A stretch of DNA of 64,000 nucleotides from Symsagittifera roscoffensis (GCF_963678635.1 NC_087063.1:21646701-21710700); one strand, 5' to 3'; counted from the first letter of the stretch, positions 52,540 to 64,000 are shown. The notes: generated by a model from the sequence alone, not told the origin. A program made the numbers and translations.

Positions 52540-54332
52540 ATATAAGTAAATCGAAAATCGTGCTATAGATCACCCAATTTATTTACCCTTGCGATAAGCA
52601 AGGGTATTGCAATCGGGTACTAGATTTTTTTTCCGTAAATAATCTCCATTTTCTGCACATTGCATTTTTAACAGCTCTAGTTAATGTGTCCAGAGTTAAT
52701 GCGTTACTGGATCTACTGGTAAAAAAGTTTTCAGATGTAAAATTATTTTTTTTGTAGGCTTAAGTGATTTCGGCCGAATTCGAAGGCACGTTATATAAGA
52801 TTCCGATTGTTGCTAGTACAAATGCTTCAAAAATTATGAATTTTCGTGTTTTTTTTTACTAACGGGCGTCTTTACTTTTATTTGTGATCTTTTTTCTTGT
52901 GATTCAGCTATCTTACGATGCATAGTAGCTTTATTCTTGCCAAGATTGATGTAATTGGGTTGTTTTCATAGGCTTTCAAAATTTTCTATATTTTCAGCTT
53001 TTTTGGAGTATTTGTTTGAATTTTTGTATTCAACATTTTTAAAGTTCCAATGTTCAATGTTTTCGTTCATTTTAATCTTCGTTTTAGCAAGCAATTGATG
53101 GTTCTTTTATATACATAAAATTGCACTTGATTGCATGCAGGCAGTTAGTTTGGTTCCAAGTTTTTCAGAGAAGGCTCGAGGTGAGTTTTGGGTTTTTTGG
53201 ACGGAAACCTGACTTTTTTGTATCCTTTCCATCTAAGAGTTATCAGAGAGAAATGAATATAATTTGTGTTACCTGCATCTTCTATGTTTTGGTAATTGAG
53301 TTTTACAATAATTGAAAAACAATTCCCCAGTTTTTAGCCGACGATTTCTTCGACATAATTCATTTAATAATTTGTTTTTTCGTAAGAGCCAGATTATCTT
53401 TCGAACTTTGGCATGTAATTATGTATCGCAAGGGGTGCGCAAGTGGTGCTTCACCGCTGTGTAAAATTTTTGAAGCATGTATATTTGTATTTAAGTTTTG
53501 TACATTCATCGATTTGTGATGCGGTTTTTTCAAACTTTTGTACATTTTGCACATAAATTGGCAATAATTTGCAGTAATATAAACAACCCAAGTTTAAATT
53601 AACGTATGTTTGAAAAAGTACAAGAGTGAGAGTAAGGTGACCCTGTTATAGGAAGAAGCTTAGACGTCTTCGGCCGTAGTTAAATTCAATTTATTCATTT
53701 TGCACTTTCGAAAATGTGCTTTAGAAATAGAAAAGGAAAGAAGAACCGGAGCTTCGTTTCGATTGAAAACAGTAACTATTCAGATTCGAAACCAATTTTT
53801 CCTTCCCTTGAGTTCAAACAATACTTGCTCTGCTACACAAATTTAAGGACTAAAAAAACACATTACAATAAATCTGCATCCAGTTTAGTGCGTTAAGAAT
53901 TAATAGTATCATTATTTTAGTGCCAGTTGTTCTAGAAACGCGAAAAAATATTTGATAACCGACAAATGATCGATTATATTCCTTCTTTTGCAGAACAAAA
54001 TATTTTCAATTATTGAAAATTTTAATCAATTAGAATCGTTTACTCCATCGAATTATTATTACAATGAAAATAGGTTTTTTTTATTTCATTTTTTTGTTTG
54101 AGTCCATTTCAATCGGTCAGTATCCATTTTGTTTGCTCAATTTCCATTCGACCCTGCAAATGTTGGTCAATGTGAAAATCCGAAATTTTTGTGCTGTTTT
54201 CAAATCAAATTATATATAAAATATATTTTTTAATGTACTCTTTCAGTTACTACAAGGGTACCGCTCTAACTTTTATTGTGTGGTACATTTTTTGTTCAGA
54301 TGAACCGAAAGATGACCAGACATCAGATTTTG
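52540..54332. other. Downstream flank of the serine racemase-like gene
   Basis: Contains hairpin motif copy 4 (52583) and a worn SINE 3' block (GTGGTGCTTCACCGCTGTG near 53442). No gene is seen; short frames such as 53121-53315 have no motif. Confidence 0.45.
52583..52632 (+). repeat. Dispersed hairpin motif, copy 4 (best stem)
   Basis: ACCCTTGCGATAAGCAAGGGT forms a perfect 8-bp stem with a GATAA loop, then ATTGCAATCGGGTACTAG and a T tract. It lies about 45 bp after the serine racemase-like stop codon. Confidence 0.75.
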
Positions 54333-55246
54333 TACAGAACAGCAATTTTATAATTCATGCAAAATATTTTTGATATGATAATTTTTCGGCGAAGTGAGAA
54401 ATTACAAAAGCTTTTAAAAGAATTTTTGTAGAATTTATACATCTTAAAGGTATTGTAATCTATTGGAAAGTTTCACGATAAGAATCGAATAAAAGTCTTC
54501 CTAATATCTATCTGAAATTGGTATTTGCAATCATTTATTAATGTCACAAAATCTATTTAATCTCTAACAATCACTTACTTGAACATAACGTTGGATGTGG
54601 TTGTCGTCAACGCTTTGTCGATTACCAATCAAAAAGTCAAAAAAGTTTGAAGCTACGTGAAAAGATATGAGTCAAATAAAAACTAAGTTAGCTATCAATG
54701 TTTTTTCAGTGAAGAAAAATTAACAGACTAGTATCAAAACATGGACGAAACACAATTGAAAAAATTGACCTTTTTTCTGAAAAAAAAACCGATTTTCAGA
54801 ATTTTAAAGAAGAGATTAAAAAATTGGTCCATTTTTCTCAAATTGGGTTAATTTTAATAAAAAAAACAGAAAAAATTTCAATTGACACTTTTTTGATACA
54901 ATTAAACCAATTTGAGAAAACTGGACACACAAGAAATTTTTTTAAATCGCTAGGAAACCTGATAATTAAAATCCACTTTCGAACTTAGAAGTTCGATAGT
55001 GGAATTTATCTTTTTTATCCAAGAAAAATGTTTGAATTGAAAGAGAAATGAGAAATCGCACCGCAAAAAAGTATGTTTGACGTTGAACAAATTTTTAAAA
55101 TTTTCCTGAAAAAAAAATAATTTAAGAAACCACACTGCCTATATTAGAGTTTGAATTACATGCATTGACTCCTTTTGAAAATAGTGCGAATACCGTCATA
55201 TTTTTCAATACAAAAAAAATTTGATAGAAAATTTCAACAAAAAATA

Positions 55247-55384
55247 ATGAAAATGCACACATTGATGCTTCTTATTTGTGCAATGATTTCTCAAGAAAAA
55301 GTGTGGATTATATCAATCAAATTTTGGTTAAATACAGGCCAAACAATTAGTTGTAACAATAAAATGTTTTTTAAGAAAAAATGA
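55247..55384 (+). other. 45-residue open frame in duplication unit 1
   Basis: ATG frame starting MKMHTLMLLICAMISQ with a short hydrophobic N terminus. The same frame is unchanged at 56879-57016 in unit 2. The surrounding non-coding DNA is also nearly identical, so conservation does not prove coding. Unknown. Confidence 0.2.
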
Positions 55385-56878
55385 CAACGATGCACGAAAC
55401 CCCATTAAAAGAAATTAAACATTTGTTTTACACAAACATGTCAAATTGTTCAGCAAAAATATGTAATAATTTTTCTGAAAAGCAAACAAATTACAAGCTG
55501 TAATATTTTACAGAAGCTAAAAGCAATTTTTTAAAATGCTTCTATGCGTGCATAGTGTGTCGGGTCACTTAGCCCATAGCTGCTAAGCATCCGTCTGTTA
55601 CTAATTTTTGTCACTCATTCTGCGTATTAGTGCGCGATCTAGTGCAAAATGGGGCAATTGGGATGCTGTTTAGTACTTTATTCAAATCATACATCAAAAA
55701 AAACCTTTTTCTATCTCCACGTAATTTTTTGCATGCTGTCATTCCTGATTGTTGTGATAAACTTGCTTAATAGACTAAAAAACCGCGCTACAATTATATT
55801 TCACACGCAGTTGACCCAACTTGATACAGAACAGCAATTTTATAATTCATGCAATATATTTTTGTTGTGATAATTTTTCGACGAAGTGAGAAATTACAAA
55901 TGCTTTAAAAAAAATTTTGTAGAATTTATACATGTTAAAAGTATTGTAATCTATTGGAAAGTTTCACGATAAGAATCGAATAAAAGTCTTTCTAATATCT
56001 ATCTGAAATTGGTATTTGCAATCATTTATTTACGTCACAAAATCTATTTAACCTCTAACAATCACCTATTTGAACATAACGTTGGATGCGGTTGTCGTCA
56101 ACGCTTTGTCGACTACCAATCAAAAAAGTTTGAAGCTACGTGAAAAGATAAGAGTCAAATAAAAACTAAGTTAGCTATCATTGTTTTTTCAGTGAAGAAA
56201 AATTAACAGACCATTATCAAAACATGGACAAAACAATTGGAAAAACTGACCTTTTTTCTGAAAAAAAAAACGATTTTTAGAAGTTTAAAGAAGAGATGGC
56301 GTTGAAGCTTTAAGCTTTTCGAAGGTCAATTTTAAGTATCAGATTTGCCAGCAAAATAAAAATTTACTAACTCTATTATCGAACAGGTAAAGATCCCAAA
56401 AAAACTCCTAATTTCGAATGTGCATTTTTGTTTTAAGATCCCAGTGAACTAATAAATTAAAATATTGGTCCATTTTTCTCAAATTGGATTAATTTCAATA
56501 AAAAAAACAGAAAACATTTCAATTGACACTTTTTTGATACAATTAAACCAATTTGAGAAAACTGGACACACAAGAATTTTTTTAAATTCGCTAGGAAACC
56601 TGATAAAAAAAATCCACTTCCGAACTTAGAAGTTCGATAGTGGAATTTATCTTTTTTATCAAAGAAAAATGTTTGAATTGAAAGAGAAATCGCACCGCAA
56701 AAAAAGTTTGTTTGACGTTGAACAAATTTTTAAAATTTTCCTGAAAAAAATTAATTTAAGAAACCACACTGCCTATATTAGAGTTTGAACTACATGCATT
56801 GACTTCTATTAAAAATAGTGCGAATACCGTCATATTTCTCAATACAAAAAATTTGATAGAAAATTTCAACAAAAAATA

Positions 56879-57016
56879 ATGAAAATGCACACATTGATGC
56901 TTCTTATTTGTGCAATGATTTCTCAAGAAAAAGTGTGGATTATATCAATCAAATTTTGGTTAAATACAGGCCAAACAATTAGTTGTAACAATAAAATGTT
57001 TTTTAAGAAAAAATGA
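56879..57016 (+). other. 45-residue open frame in duplication unit 2
   Basis: Same frame as 55247-55384, unchanged. See that entry for the doubt about coding. Confidence 0.2.
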
Positions 57017-57272
57017 CAACGATGCACGAAACCCCATTAAAAGATATTAAAAATTTGTTTTACACAAACATGTCAAATTGTTCAGCAAAAATATGTAATA
57101 ATTTTTCTGAAAAGCAAACAAATTACAAGCTGTAATATTTTACAGAAGCTAAAAGCAATTTTTTAAAATGCTTCTAAGCGTGCATAGTGTGTCGGGTCAC
57201 TTAGCCCATAGCTGCTAAGCATCCGTCTGTTACTAATTTTTGTCACTCATTCTGCGTATTAGTGCGCGATTT

Positions 57273-57430
57273 AGTGCAAAATGGGGGTGCAAAAATAGGG
57301 ATGCTGTTTAGTACTTTATTAGTACTAGTGCAAAATGGGGGTGCAAAAATAGGGATGCTGTTTAGTACTTTATTAGTACTAGTGCAAAATGGGGGTGCAA
57401 AAATAGGGATGCTGTTTAGTACTTTATTCA
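57273..57430 (+). repeat. 54-bp tandem repeat, ~3 copies
   Basis: Units start at 57273, 57327 and 57381 with AGTGCAAAATGGGGGTGCAA and continue through GGATGCTGTTTAGTACTTTA. The counterpart in unit 1 (about 55640-55685) is a single copy. The period is a multiple of three, so both strands stay open, producing repeated open frames that are not genes. Confidence 0.92.
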
Positions 57431-57571
57431 AATCATACATAAAAAAAATTACCTTTTTCTATCCTCCACGTAATTTTTTGCATGCTGTCATTCCTGATTG
57501 TTGTGATAAACTTGCTTAATAGACTAAAAAACCACGCTAAAGTCATATTTCACACGCAGTTGATCCAACTT

Positions 57572-60500
57572 CAGCATTGGTAAACTCATCGGGTGATGAG
57601 TTTTGTGTTCTCCGAAACAAACAAGAATTCAAACTTCCCTTAATATATTTTTGTTTTTCTGAAAATCAGAGATATGAGCAAAATTGTTCAGTTTGATCTC
57701 GAGTTTGAAGCTTGGAACAACAGGCAAACCATTACGTTATAAAAAATCAATGCAATGTAAAAACTGAAAAGAGAGCACCTGCAAAGCACAAAAGTTTCGA
57801 GACCGTATTAATCTATTGTGTCGTGTAAGGAAGGGCTGGAGAAAACTGCAAATTTTGTCCAAAAAAAACTGTCGATGATCTGAAATTATTTTGAAAGTAA
57901 TGGAATAAAAAGACAAAATCAACAGGTTGCGAGAGAAAATGCAACTTTTTTCAAAAAGAGTCCCCACCAATAAAAAGACAAAACTTTCCCCAAAAGTAGA
58001 AGAGCTGTACAATTTTCGTTGTAAAACCTTTTTTTCTGAATTAATAGTCAAAGTTATGTAATTGTTTTTACGAATGCAATCTCTCTTCTCGTTTTTCCCC
58101 TTGTATGCTATGTGTTATTGTTTTTTTCTCTCACAAAAGATCGTGGTTTGCAAGAAATTTTGTCTTTCAATCGCTAGATCTGATTTTTGAATGTACGCGA
58201 CGTAGACCTAACCTTATTTTTGAATATAGCTTTCTATACGTCTGACTTTTTTTTTACTATTCGGATCATTCTTTTAAAAAGTTTAACTGCTCTGTTATTA
58301 TGCGGAATGTTCTGAAATTTTTGTGTCTTTTCGCTTTAAAATAATTAAAAAGTACTCATCAAATAATAAAAAATTATGCACGAAATAGCCAAATAATTTC
58401 TATAAAACATCCTTTTTATTTTGAGTGCAAAAGATAGCAATAGACACAAAGGTTGAAATTGAAACCGATCAAAAATCTTTACAAGCTAAAAAGTAAAAAC
58501 ATTGTTGATTTCAAACTTAACTAAGCGAACTAAAACAAGAAAAAAAAATCGTAAGGTTGCGTAATTCTTTCGAATTAGAACATGCCAACAACAAGCGATG
58601 AGAGTAGAAAAAGTAGAAACGAGACGTAAATCGGTTTTTTGTATGTAACGAAACAAGTCTAGATAAGTTTCTTCAAACATCAAGTGTTGATCAATTTCGT
58701 ATTTTTTTATCTGAAATCCTATTTAAAACTACAAGACCCCGTTATCAATTGCAATCAAACAAAACTATTGAATAACTCGGGCAAGTCTTAGAATTGACAA
58801 TGAGAAAATTAGGTATCACATTTCTTATCTAGACTGTAATGAAAATTGCATGAGACATTGGCTGCATATTACTCAAGGCTGAATAAGATATTAAAAACAA
58901 AACCTAATTTGATTGTTCGTGAAAAAAAAGTTTAAACAAAGCGGCAAATAAAAAAAAACGATTCTCAAACCCACAGAATCACGCAAAAAACCAATCAATT
59001 TTTGTTAAAAAAACTAAAGTCAAGAAAAAAACGCGTTCTCGTCGAGAAGAAATGAAAATAAAAGCTATTAATTAGAGATTCCATCAAATCTACAAAAATT
59101 ACTAACAATAACTTAATCTGAACAAAAATTGATTATTTGAAGTTAAACAATAACACTGATTAATTTTTTATTTGTAGAAAAAATTAGCAGTAGAATTTAT
59201 TCCAAAAAAAACGAAAAAAGTTTCACACAAAATGAAATCATTTTCATTGTAACCAAGGAACATAAAAAAATGTACAAAGTTATAATGAAAAGAACATAGT
59301 GTTAGCTCCAATTAAAAAACTATGTTCTGTCTGAGTTGTTATTGTAAACTTTTTTGCGGAAAATTTAGAAAAAAGGACCAGTACAAAAATTTTGAAACCT
59401 TTTTTATCGATCAGAATTAAAATATATAATTCTCAACACAAAATCAAAAAATGTACTTATCAATTTTGGTTGAAGGATTTTTATTTTGTTAGATGCTATT
59501 TGTTTTATTTTTCAATGATATATAAAAACAACTGCCCTGGAAATCTTTGTACCGTTATCTATGCTGCGTATGACACACTCACCAAAACAAGCTCAACCTT
59601 AAATTTTCTTAGAACAGATTCCCCAGAAGTCTTGGACAAAACTACTTACGGGTTGTAATGAATGATCATTAGGATAATACTAGAAAAACAAAACTAGAAT
59701 AAAACTTTATTGGAAAATCAGTTCTCAAGCTTTTAACAGGAATTAGAGCAAAACAACAGTAAGTTTATAGAAAACTTCAAAAAACTTTTTTAAATTATTA
59801 ATTGATTTACCTGTGAGAGCAAAACAAAAGTAAATTTATAGAATATTTCGAAAACTTTATTATATTATTGATAGATTTACCTTTAAAAACACCAGTTCTG
59901 CTTTAGAGAAAAAAGTAAATAAATATTCAGTTTTTTTTTCACAAGCGCTCCTGTTGGTCCAGGAAATTTTGTTCAGCCACTCGTACATTATGCAGTGTGA
60001 ATTTACGCATCGACTGAATGAAACAAAGAAACAAACAAAAAACTTACAGCAGAAAAACTTTGAAGCAAAAATTTCAATTGCTTCTAGATTTCGTACCCTC
60101 TTCAAAATTCTGTTTTCCCCAATTTTTACATAAATGTTAGCAAACCTTCATAAGGAAGAAATAAACGTTTTTTTTATGGCCTTATTCAGCATAATTGTGA
60201 ACTGACAAATAAAGTGTTCAGTAGTTAATCTATAAGAAGTCTGAAAATGTCCCCTGAAACTGTTTTTGTAGTTTTTTTTGATGAACTAGCAAATTCTAAC
60301 CCTACCTAACAACTTTTCAATGTACATAATTCAATCTTCAAGGGGATAATATGTTTAATTTTTTTTTGCTTTCAAAACAACTTTGCTTCGAAAGTTTTTT
60401 ATACGCAATCCAAGATAGGGAAACCTTGTTCCAACCACTTTAATTGAGAAGAAACTTTGTGTTCGAGTGTTTTTTAGTTTTTCTCAAAACTGTGAAAACA

Positions 60501-61500
60501 TTCTATAAATTTTGAAAAAGCGCTTCGAAAGTTTTGATTTTGAGGCATGTAAGAAGGCGCCTTTTTGTGAGTAGCGCCTCCTTCTCAACACTTCGAACAA
60601 AAAGCGACGCAAATTGGAAAAATATCTTGCGCAGATATTGGTTATCCTTGTTTCTATTGAATAGGATGTTAAAGCAAATTTTATAGAAAATATGTTAATA
60701 AAAATTATAGCAAATTTGGCTTTTTTCTTTATAGGAATCGGAACTTTACTTTTCTTGCAATACATTAAAATATAGAAGACAAGAAGCCAGTTCCAGATCA
60801 AGTAGACTCGAATGATCGGACCAATCACTCAAAATTTTTCAGGGTAAAACTAAGTAACCGTAAATTTTTAAAAGACGGTTTTGAATAATTAATCACCATT
60901 TATGAGAAGTAATATAAAAAATAATTCCTAAACTTTGTCTTGTAACGAAAAAAATTAATTTTATCCGCTCTTCGCTTTATTTGAAGGATGATTATCTAAT
61001 ATAATAGATGATAAATTTAATTGATGAAATAGTAACGATTATATACGACCTCTGGGTTTCCAAGATGAAACTCAAATAAATTACTCAGAGCACCTTTAAT
61101 GCAATTGTAACTTGATTTTCAAGAGCTTACTCGCGTGAAACGACGCCTTCTTGCGTCAGAGTTTGATGCGTTACTAAACTACAGCTTATGTCCTCTGGAT
61201 TAAATTAAGCATTTATACAATTCTCTAAATATTTACAGGCTAGGTTAAAAATTTTGAATGAATTTAACTACAAAACACTCGTCAATTTTTGATGGTTCTG
61301 GTGCAAAAATTTGGGTGTCATGATAGACAGTCAACTATTCCCAGTAAGATTCCTAGAACATGTACAACATTGTAACCATATTGTAAAAGTTTGTCTGCCC
61401 ATATCTTGTCAGTCTAGATTGAATTGTTTTTGAAGTTTTTGTTGCGTTTAGTGCAAAGAAATGAATGTGAAATCGTATTCCTAAAAATTCGTTTTTGAAT
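57572..61500. other. AT-rich gene-free region
   Basis: No gene, repeat family or element can be supported. The 114-codon minus-strand frame at 60484-60828 and the plus-strand frame at 59392-59658 (ends DSPEVLDKTTYGL) have no recognised motif. A short direct repeat (TAAGTTTATAGAAAACTTC and TAAATTTATAGAATATTTC, about 59760 and 59830) is present. Confidence 0.4.
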
Positions 61501-61529
61501 TGTTTGCTTCTCAAGTCTGTAACTGAGAG

Positions 61530-61700
61530 TTGTTCCGACCATTTGGAAAATGGCGAGGAACTTGTATTCGTGTGTTTTAGTTTTTTCTTTTTTTTTTTGT
61601 TTTCTACGCAAAATCAGGTACCACAAAATCATTACACTGGGTCGAGTGATATATCACAAGAAAGCCTTTTGCTCGTGATTCGAACCACATTTTAAAATAT
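61530..61700. repeat. Dispersed GAGTGATATATCA repeat
   Basis: TGTTCCGACCATTTGGAAAATGGCG, then CAGGTACCACA, GTCGAGTGATATATCA and GCTCGTGATTCGA. Related segments occur near 45825-45990 and, more diverged, near 4425-4560 and 4660-4760. Confidence 0.55.
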
Positions 61701-62075
61701 TTTGAATTTTTTGATTTTTTGTCCTAATTTGCGCGAAAAAAGCAAGCGAGCAGGCTTACAACAGCTGACTTATGCATACTTTAAGACCTTAAAATTTAAT
61801 TTTAAGCAATAAACCTAGTTTTTTAGCTTCATTTTGGCAAACAAATTTTAAAAAAAAACTTTGCAATTTTGTTTTTAGTTTTTCTAGTCAATTTTCTACA
61901 CACGTTTTTTCCAATTTATCTGTATTACTATGATTGTCTAATTATATTTTTATTTGAGATCCTTTTATCATATCAAGCAGAAAAACTTTCTAAACTGTAT
62001 TTTTCTGAAGACCATGGTCGGAACATTCTTGCTACTTGCACAGTGACCGGTTATTCTTGTTTGTTGTTCCGACTT

Positions 62076-62615
62076 TCGATACGAAAGTAACGGAATATTT
62101 GTGCTCGGGGTGGGTTTTTTTTCTTCAGACAAGTTTCGACTTTTTAACTAGCCATTTTTGACGGAGGCGGAATTTTTTTTATATCATTCAAAAGGTATTG
62201 TTGTCCTGAGCTTAAATTTGAAAAGATATTATACATGTGATCATTTTTCGTAAAGTTATGAGGGTTTAAAGAATGCAATTTTGACCAATTTGGGACAATT
62301 AACGCGCGATATAATTCGCGCTATTAACGCGTAAGCGGAGATTTAATCCGTCTTATAAATCGTTCCAAATTGGTTGAACGAAGCTTATTTGCCATAATTG
62401 ATTTGTTACAAGGAACGAAATCTATCTTTTTGTTTTTTTTATATGGCGTGTGGGGGGATGATTTTCATAAAAAATTTCAAATTTTAGAAAAAAAAGTTTT
62501 CATTTTATTTCATTTCATTTAATTTTTTAATGTTTTTACTCCTGCTCCATATACCTTAAAAGGCACTCGGAACATTCAGGGCTTCGCCCTGATACGAGTA
62601 GTCTTGTTTAATTTG
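62076..62615. mobile_element. GTGCTCGGGGTG element, fuller copy
   Basis: Starts CGAAAGTAACGGAATATTTG, then GTGCTCGGGGTGGG, and runs through TTAACGCGCGATATAATTCG and GGAACATTCAGGGCTTCGCC to CGAGTAGTCTTGTTT. Same order as 43830-44346. No coding region. A third, truncated start is at 63210-63270. Confidence 0.6.
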
Positions 62616-63393
62616 CTCGTGCTACATTTTGATTCTTGACTGTTTAAAAAGCTCGATGCAGATTCGATTGCTGCCAACTCTTTGTCTTCTAGTTGTTGTT
62701 CTAGGCAAGCCCTTAGTCCTCCATTGCATTTTACACCTCTGTTTCTTGATACGTGCTAGTAGCACAACTCTGTAATTTTGGCAATTAACTTCAAACATCA
62801 GCGAATGCTTTGTCTTGATATTCGATCAAATAAAATTTGTTTTTGTTTTTACTTTTTTTAATGAGTCTCTGATGTGCGATGTTAGATTTCAAACGTTAGA
62901 TGTGCGATGTTAGATTTCTCTGTAAATAGTTTAATGATCCTATGAAAGCTCTGAGCAAGTTCCAGTGTGTTCTACACATAAAGTTGCATTGGTTACTAGT
63001 TCTTTCTGACATTTTTTGTTGGCTAAACGCGTATTTTAAATGTAGTGACGTAAATCAGCTTCCTGTGCCTGGTTGTGAAATAACTTGAGCCGCTTTAGCT
63101 AATAGTTCTATAACTTTCATGTTAAGAATAGCAAATTCTTGCTCTTCCACCGCACCCAAAAATTTTGCATGCTATTATGGCTAAATGCGTGATTATTGTT
63201 CCGAAATTTCGTAACGAAAGTAACGGAGTATAAGTGCTCGGGGTGGTTTTTTTTTCAGACAAAGTTCGACTTTTTGGAAAAGTTCGGCAGCTGAAAAATT
63301 TAATCTCCAGTAAAATAGTGAAAACGCAGAAATTCTTTTCCAATTGTCTGTCGGTCATGTTTTTTTTTGCGTTAATTGGATTGTTTTGTTTAG

Positions 63394-63495
63394 GTGACGG
63401 ACTTTGCATGTAGTCATGATGGTTGGATGGCATTGATAGCGTATAAAGATGACTTCGTGCTGGTGAGAAGTGTTCAAGGCCATCCCATACAATAA
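63394..63495 (+). CDS. WD40 exon resembling TULP4, possibly truncated or pseudogenic
   Basis: After an acceptor TTTGTTTAG the frame reads VTDFACSHDGWMALIAYKDD then FVLVRSVQGHPIQ and a stop at 63493. About two thirds of the first 29 positions match the WD40 segment of tubby-related protein 4 (VSDFTWSHDG...FVLVGSVSG as I recall the family). This is a beta-propeller blade in a CUL-type ubiquitin-ligase adaptor. Here the family Trp is Cys, GSV is RSV, and the frame stops where the homologue continues, without an obvious donor. No other WD40 exon was found upstream in this window. It could be an exon with an unrecognised donor, a truncated paralogue or a pseudogene fragment. Confidence 0.55.
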   Translation: MTDFACSHDGWMALIAYKDDFVLVRSVQGHPIQ

Positions 63496-63707
63496 TTAAA
63501 GAAAAATACAGATATGCCCACTGTTAAATCTATTGTTGGAAGTTAACTCTTGTCTATCTTTAGTCTTTGACAGAGATAAAAAAAAATAACTTTAAAAAAA
63601 TCCTGAATCTGATGTAACTTCGTAAAAAAAAGTACACATAGTTTGTTCTGCAATGGTTTTCATTTGAGACGAGAAATTAAAATCGGGAATGCTTGTAAAA
63701 TTTAAAA

Positions 63708-63768
63708 CAGTTATGAGATTAAAGCACCCCTGAAATCAATGCAGTTATGAGATTAAAGCACCCCGGAA
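63708..63768 (+). repeat. 34-bp direct duplication
   Basis: CAGTTATGAGATTAAAGCAC occurs at 63708 and 63742, a simple local duplication. Confidence 0.85.
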
Positions 63769-63816
63769 AAAATCAAAATTAAAATCGCGAAAAATGTCTA
63801 ATTTGTGTTTCGTTGA

Positions 63817-63823
63817 ATTTATT
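63817..63823 (-). terminator. Polyadenylation signal of the candidate minus-strand gene
   Basis: AATAAA on the minus strand, about 80 bases past the candidate stop at 63904. Confidence 0.4.
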
Positions 63824-63903
63824 GACACTGGTAGAAAATTCTGAATGGCATTTGCAACATAATAACTAGGAAAGAAAAATAATTGATGCAAAGAGAATTG
63901 ACC

Positions 63904-63970
63904 TCAACCAATTCGTGATTTAAAACCCGAACCACAAGTCTTTAACCATTCATCAATATCAGTGGGAGGT
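63904..63970 (-). CDS. Candidate terminal exon of a minus-strand gene (partial)
   Basis: On the minus strand, acceptor TGCCTGCTTACAG is followed by a frame reading PPTDIDEWLKTCGSGFKSRI plus a final Gly, then TGA at 63904. About 80 bp further on the minus strand lies AATAAA (TTTATT on the plus strand near 63818). Acceptor with pyrimidine tract, protein-like composition, stop and polyadenylation signal together suggest a real last exon. The rest of the gene would lie right of the window. Family not recognised. Confidence 0.45.
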
Positions 63971-64000
63971 CTGTAAGCAGGCACACTTCAAATCCTTCTC

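Larger units (their letters stand above)
54333..57571 (+). repeat. Large tandem duplication, unit ~1.5 kb
   Basis: Unit 1 is 54333-55824 and unit 2 is 55825-57571. Both start TACAGAACAGCAATTTTATA and end with a CACACGCAGTTGA-CCAACTT block. They are near-identical apart from two events in unit 2: an extra segment of about 165 bp near 56290-56455, absent from unit 1, and a 54-bp block expanded to three copies. Inside each unit an inverted pair (CTCAAATTGG-TTAATTT versus AATTAAACCAATTTGAG) forms a hairpin. Confidence 0.9.

Noticed and set aside
57243-57519. Frames on both strands with an 18-residue repeat
   Set aside because: Produced by the 54-bp tandem repeat, which is open on both strands by period; the single-copy counterpart in unit 1 has no matching gene.

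Overview
The window is nuclear DNA from an animal, most likely an invertebrate. It is AT-rich and gene-sparse. The genes are split by GT-AG introns, use the standard code, and encode conserved metazoan proteins. Between and inside them lie LINE, BEL/Pao, hAT, Tc1/mariner-like MITE and tRNA-derived SINE sequences. I cannot place it to phylum.

Layout, left to right: (1) 1-2345, a decayed minus-strand LINE. (2) 2704-3424, the last two exons of an unrecognised acidic protein whose 5' part lies left of the window. (3) 3.4-8.6 kb, duplicated repeats and small inverted-repeat elements. (4) 8625-18110, ATP6V1F (V-ATPase subunit F), two short exons around a 9.1-kb intron that holds a short LTR element encoding only an integrase, plus SINEs and degenerate tandem repeats. 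(5) 19.2-20.8 kb, a broken minus-strand hAT transposase, followed by three inverted-repeat or GC-rich elements. (6) 23.1-27.6 kb, a compact head-to-tail cluster of three mitochondrial genes: SAMM50, MRPL21 and CMC1. (7) 32.1-34.1 kb, a degenerate satellite with a period near 160 bp. (8) 35144-40648, MTHFS in four exons. (9) 42469-52539, a serine racemase/threonine ammonia-lyase-like gene in four exons, with an apparent 1-bp deletion in exon 1 and changed active-site residues. (10) 52.6-63.4 kb, gene-free AT-rich DNA with a large tandem duplication. (11) At the right edge, one plus-strand WD40 exon resembling TULP4 and a candidate minus-strand terminal exon.

All recognised genes are on the plus strand. 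Each has an acceptor-like YAG shortly upstream of its start codon, which would fit spliced-leader trans-splicing or 5'UTR introns. The SAMM50-MRPL21-CMC1 cluster brings together outer-membrane beta-barrel assembly, the mitoribosome and cytochrome oxidase assembly in under 5 kb, so a functional operon is a testable possibility. All coordinates come from reading by eye; exon ends may be off by a base or two where splice sites are weak.
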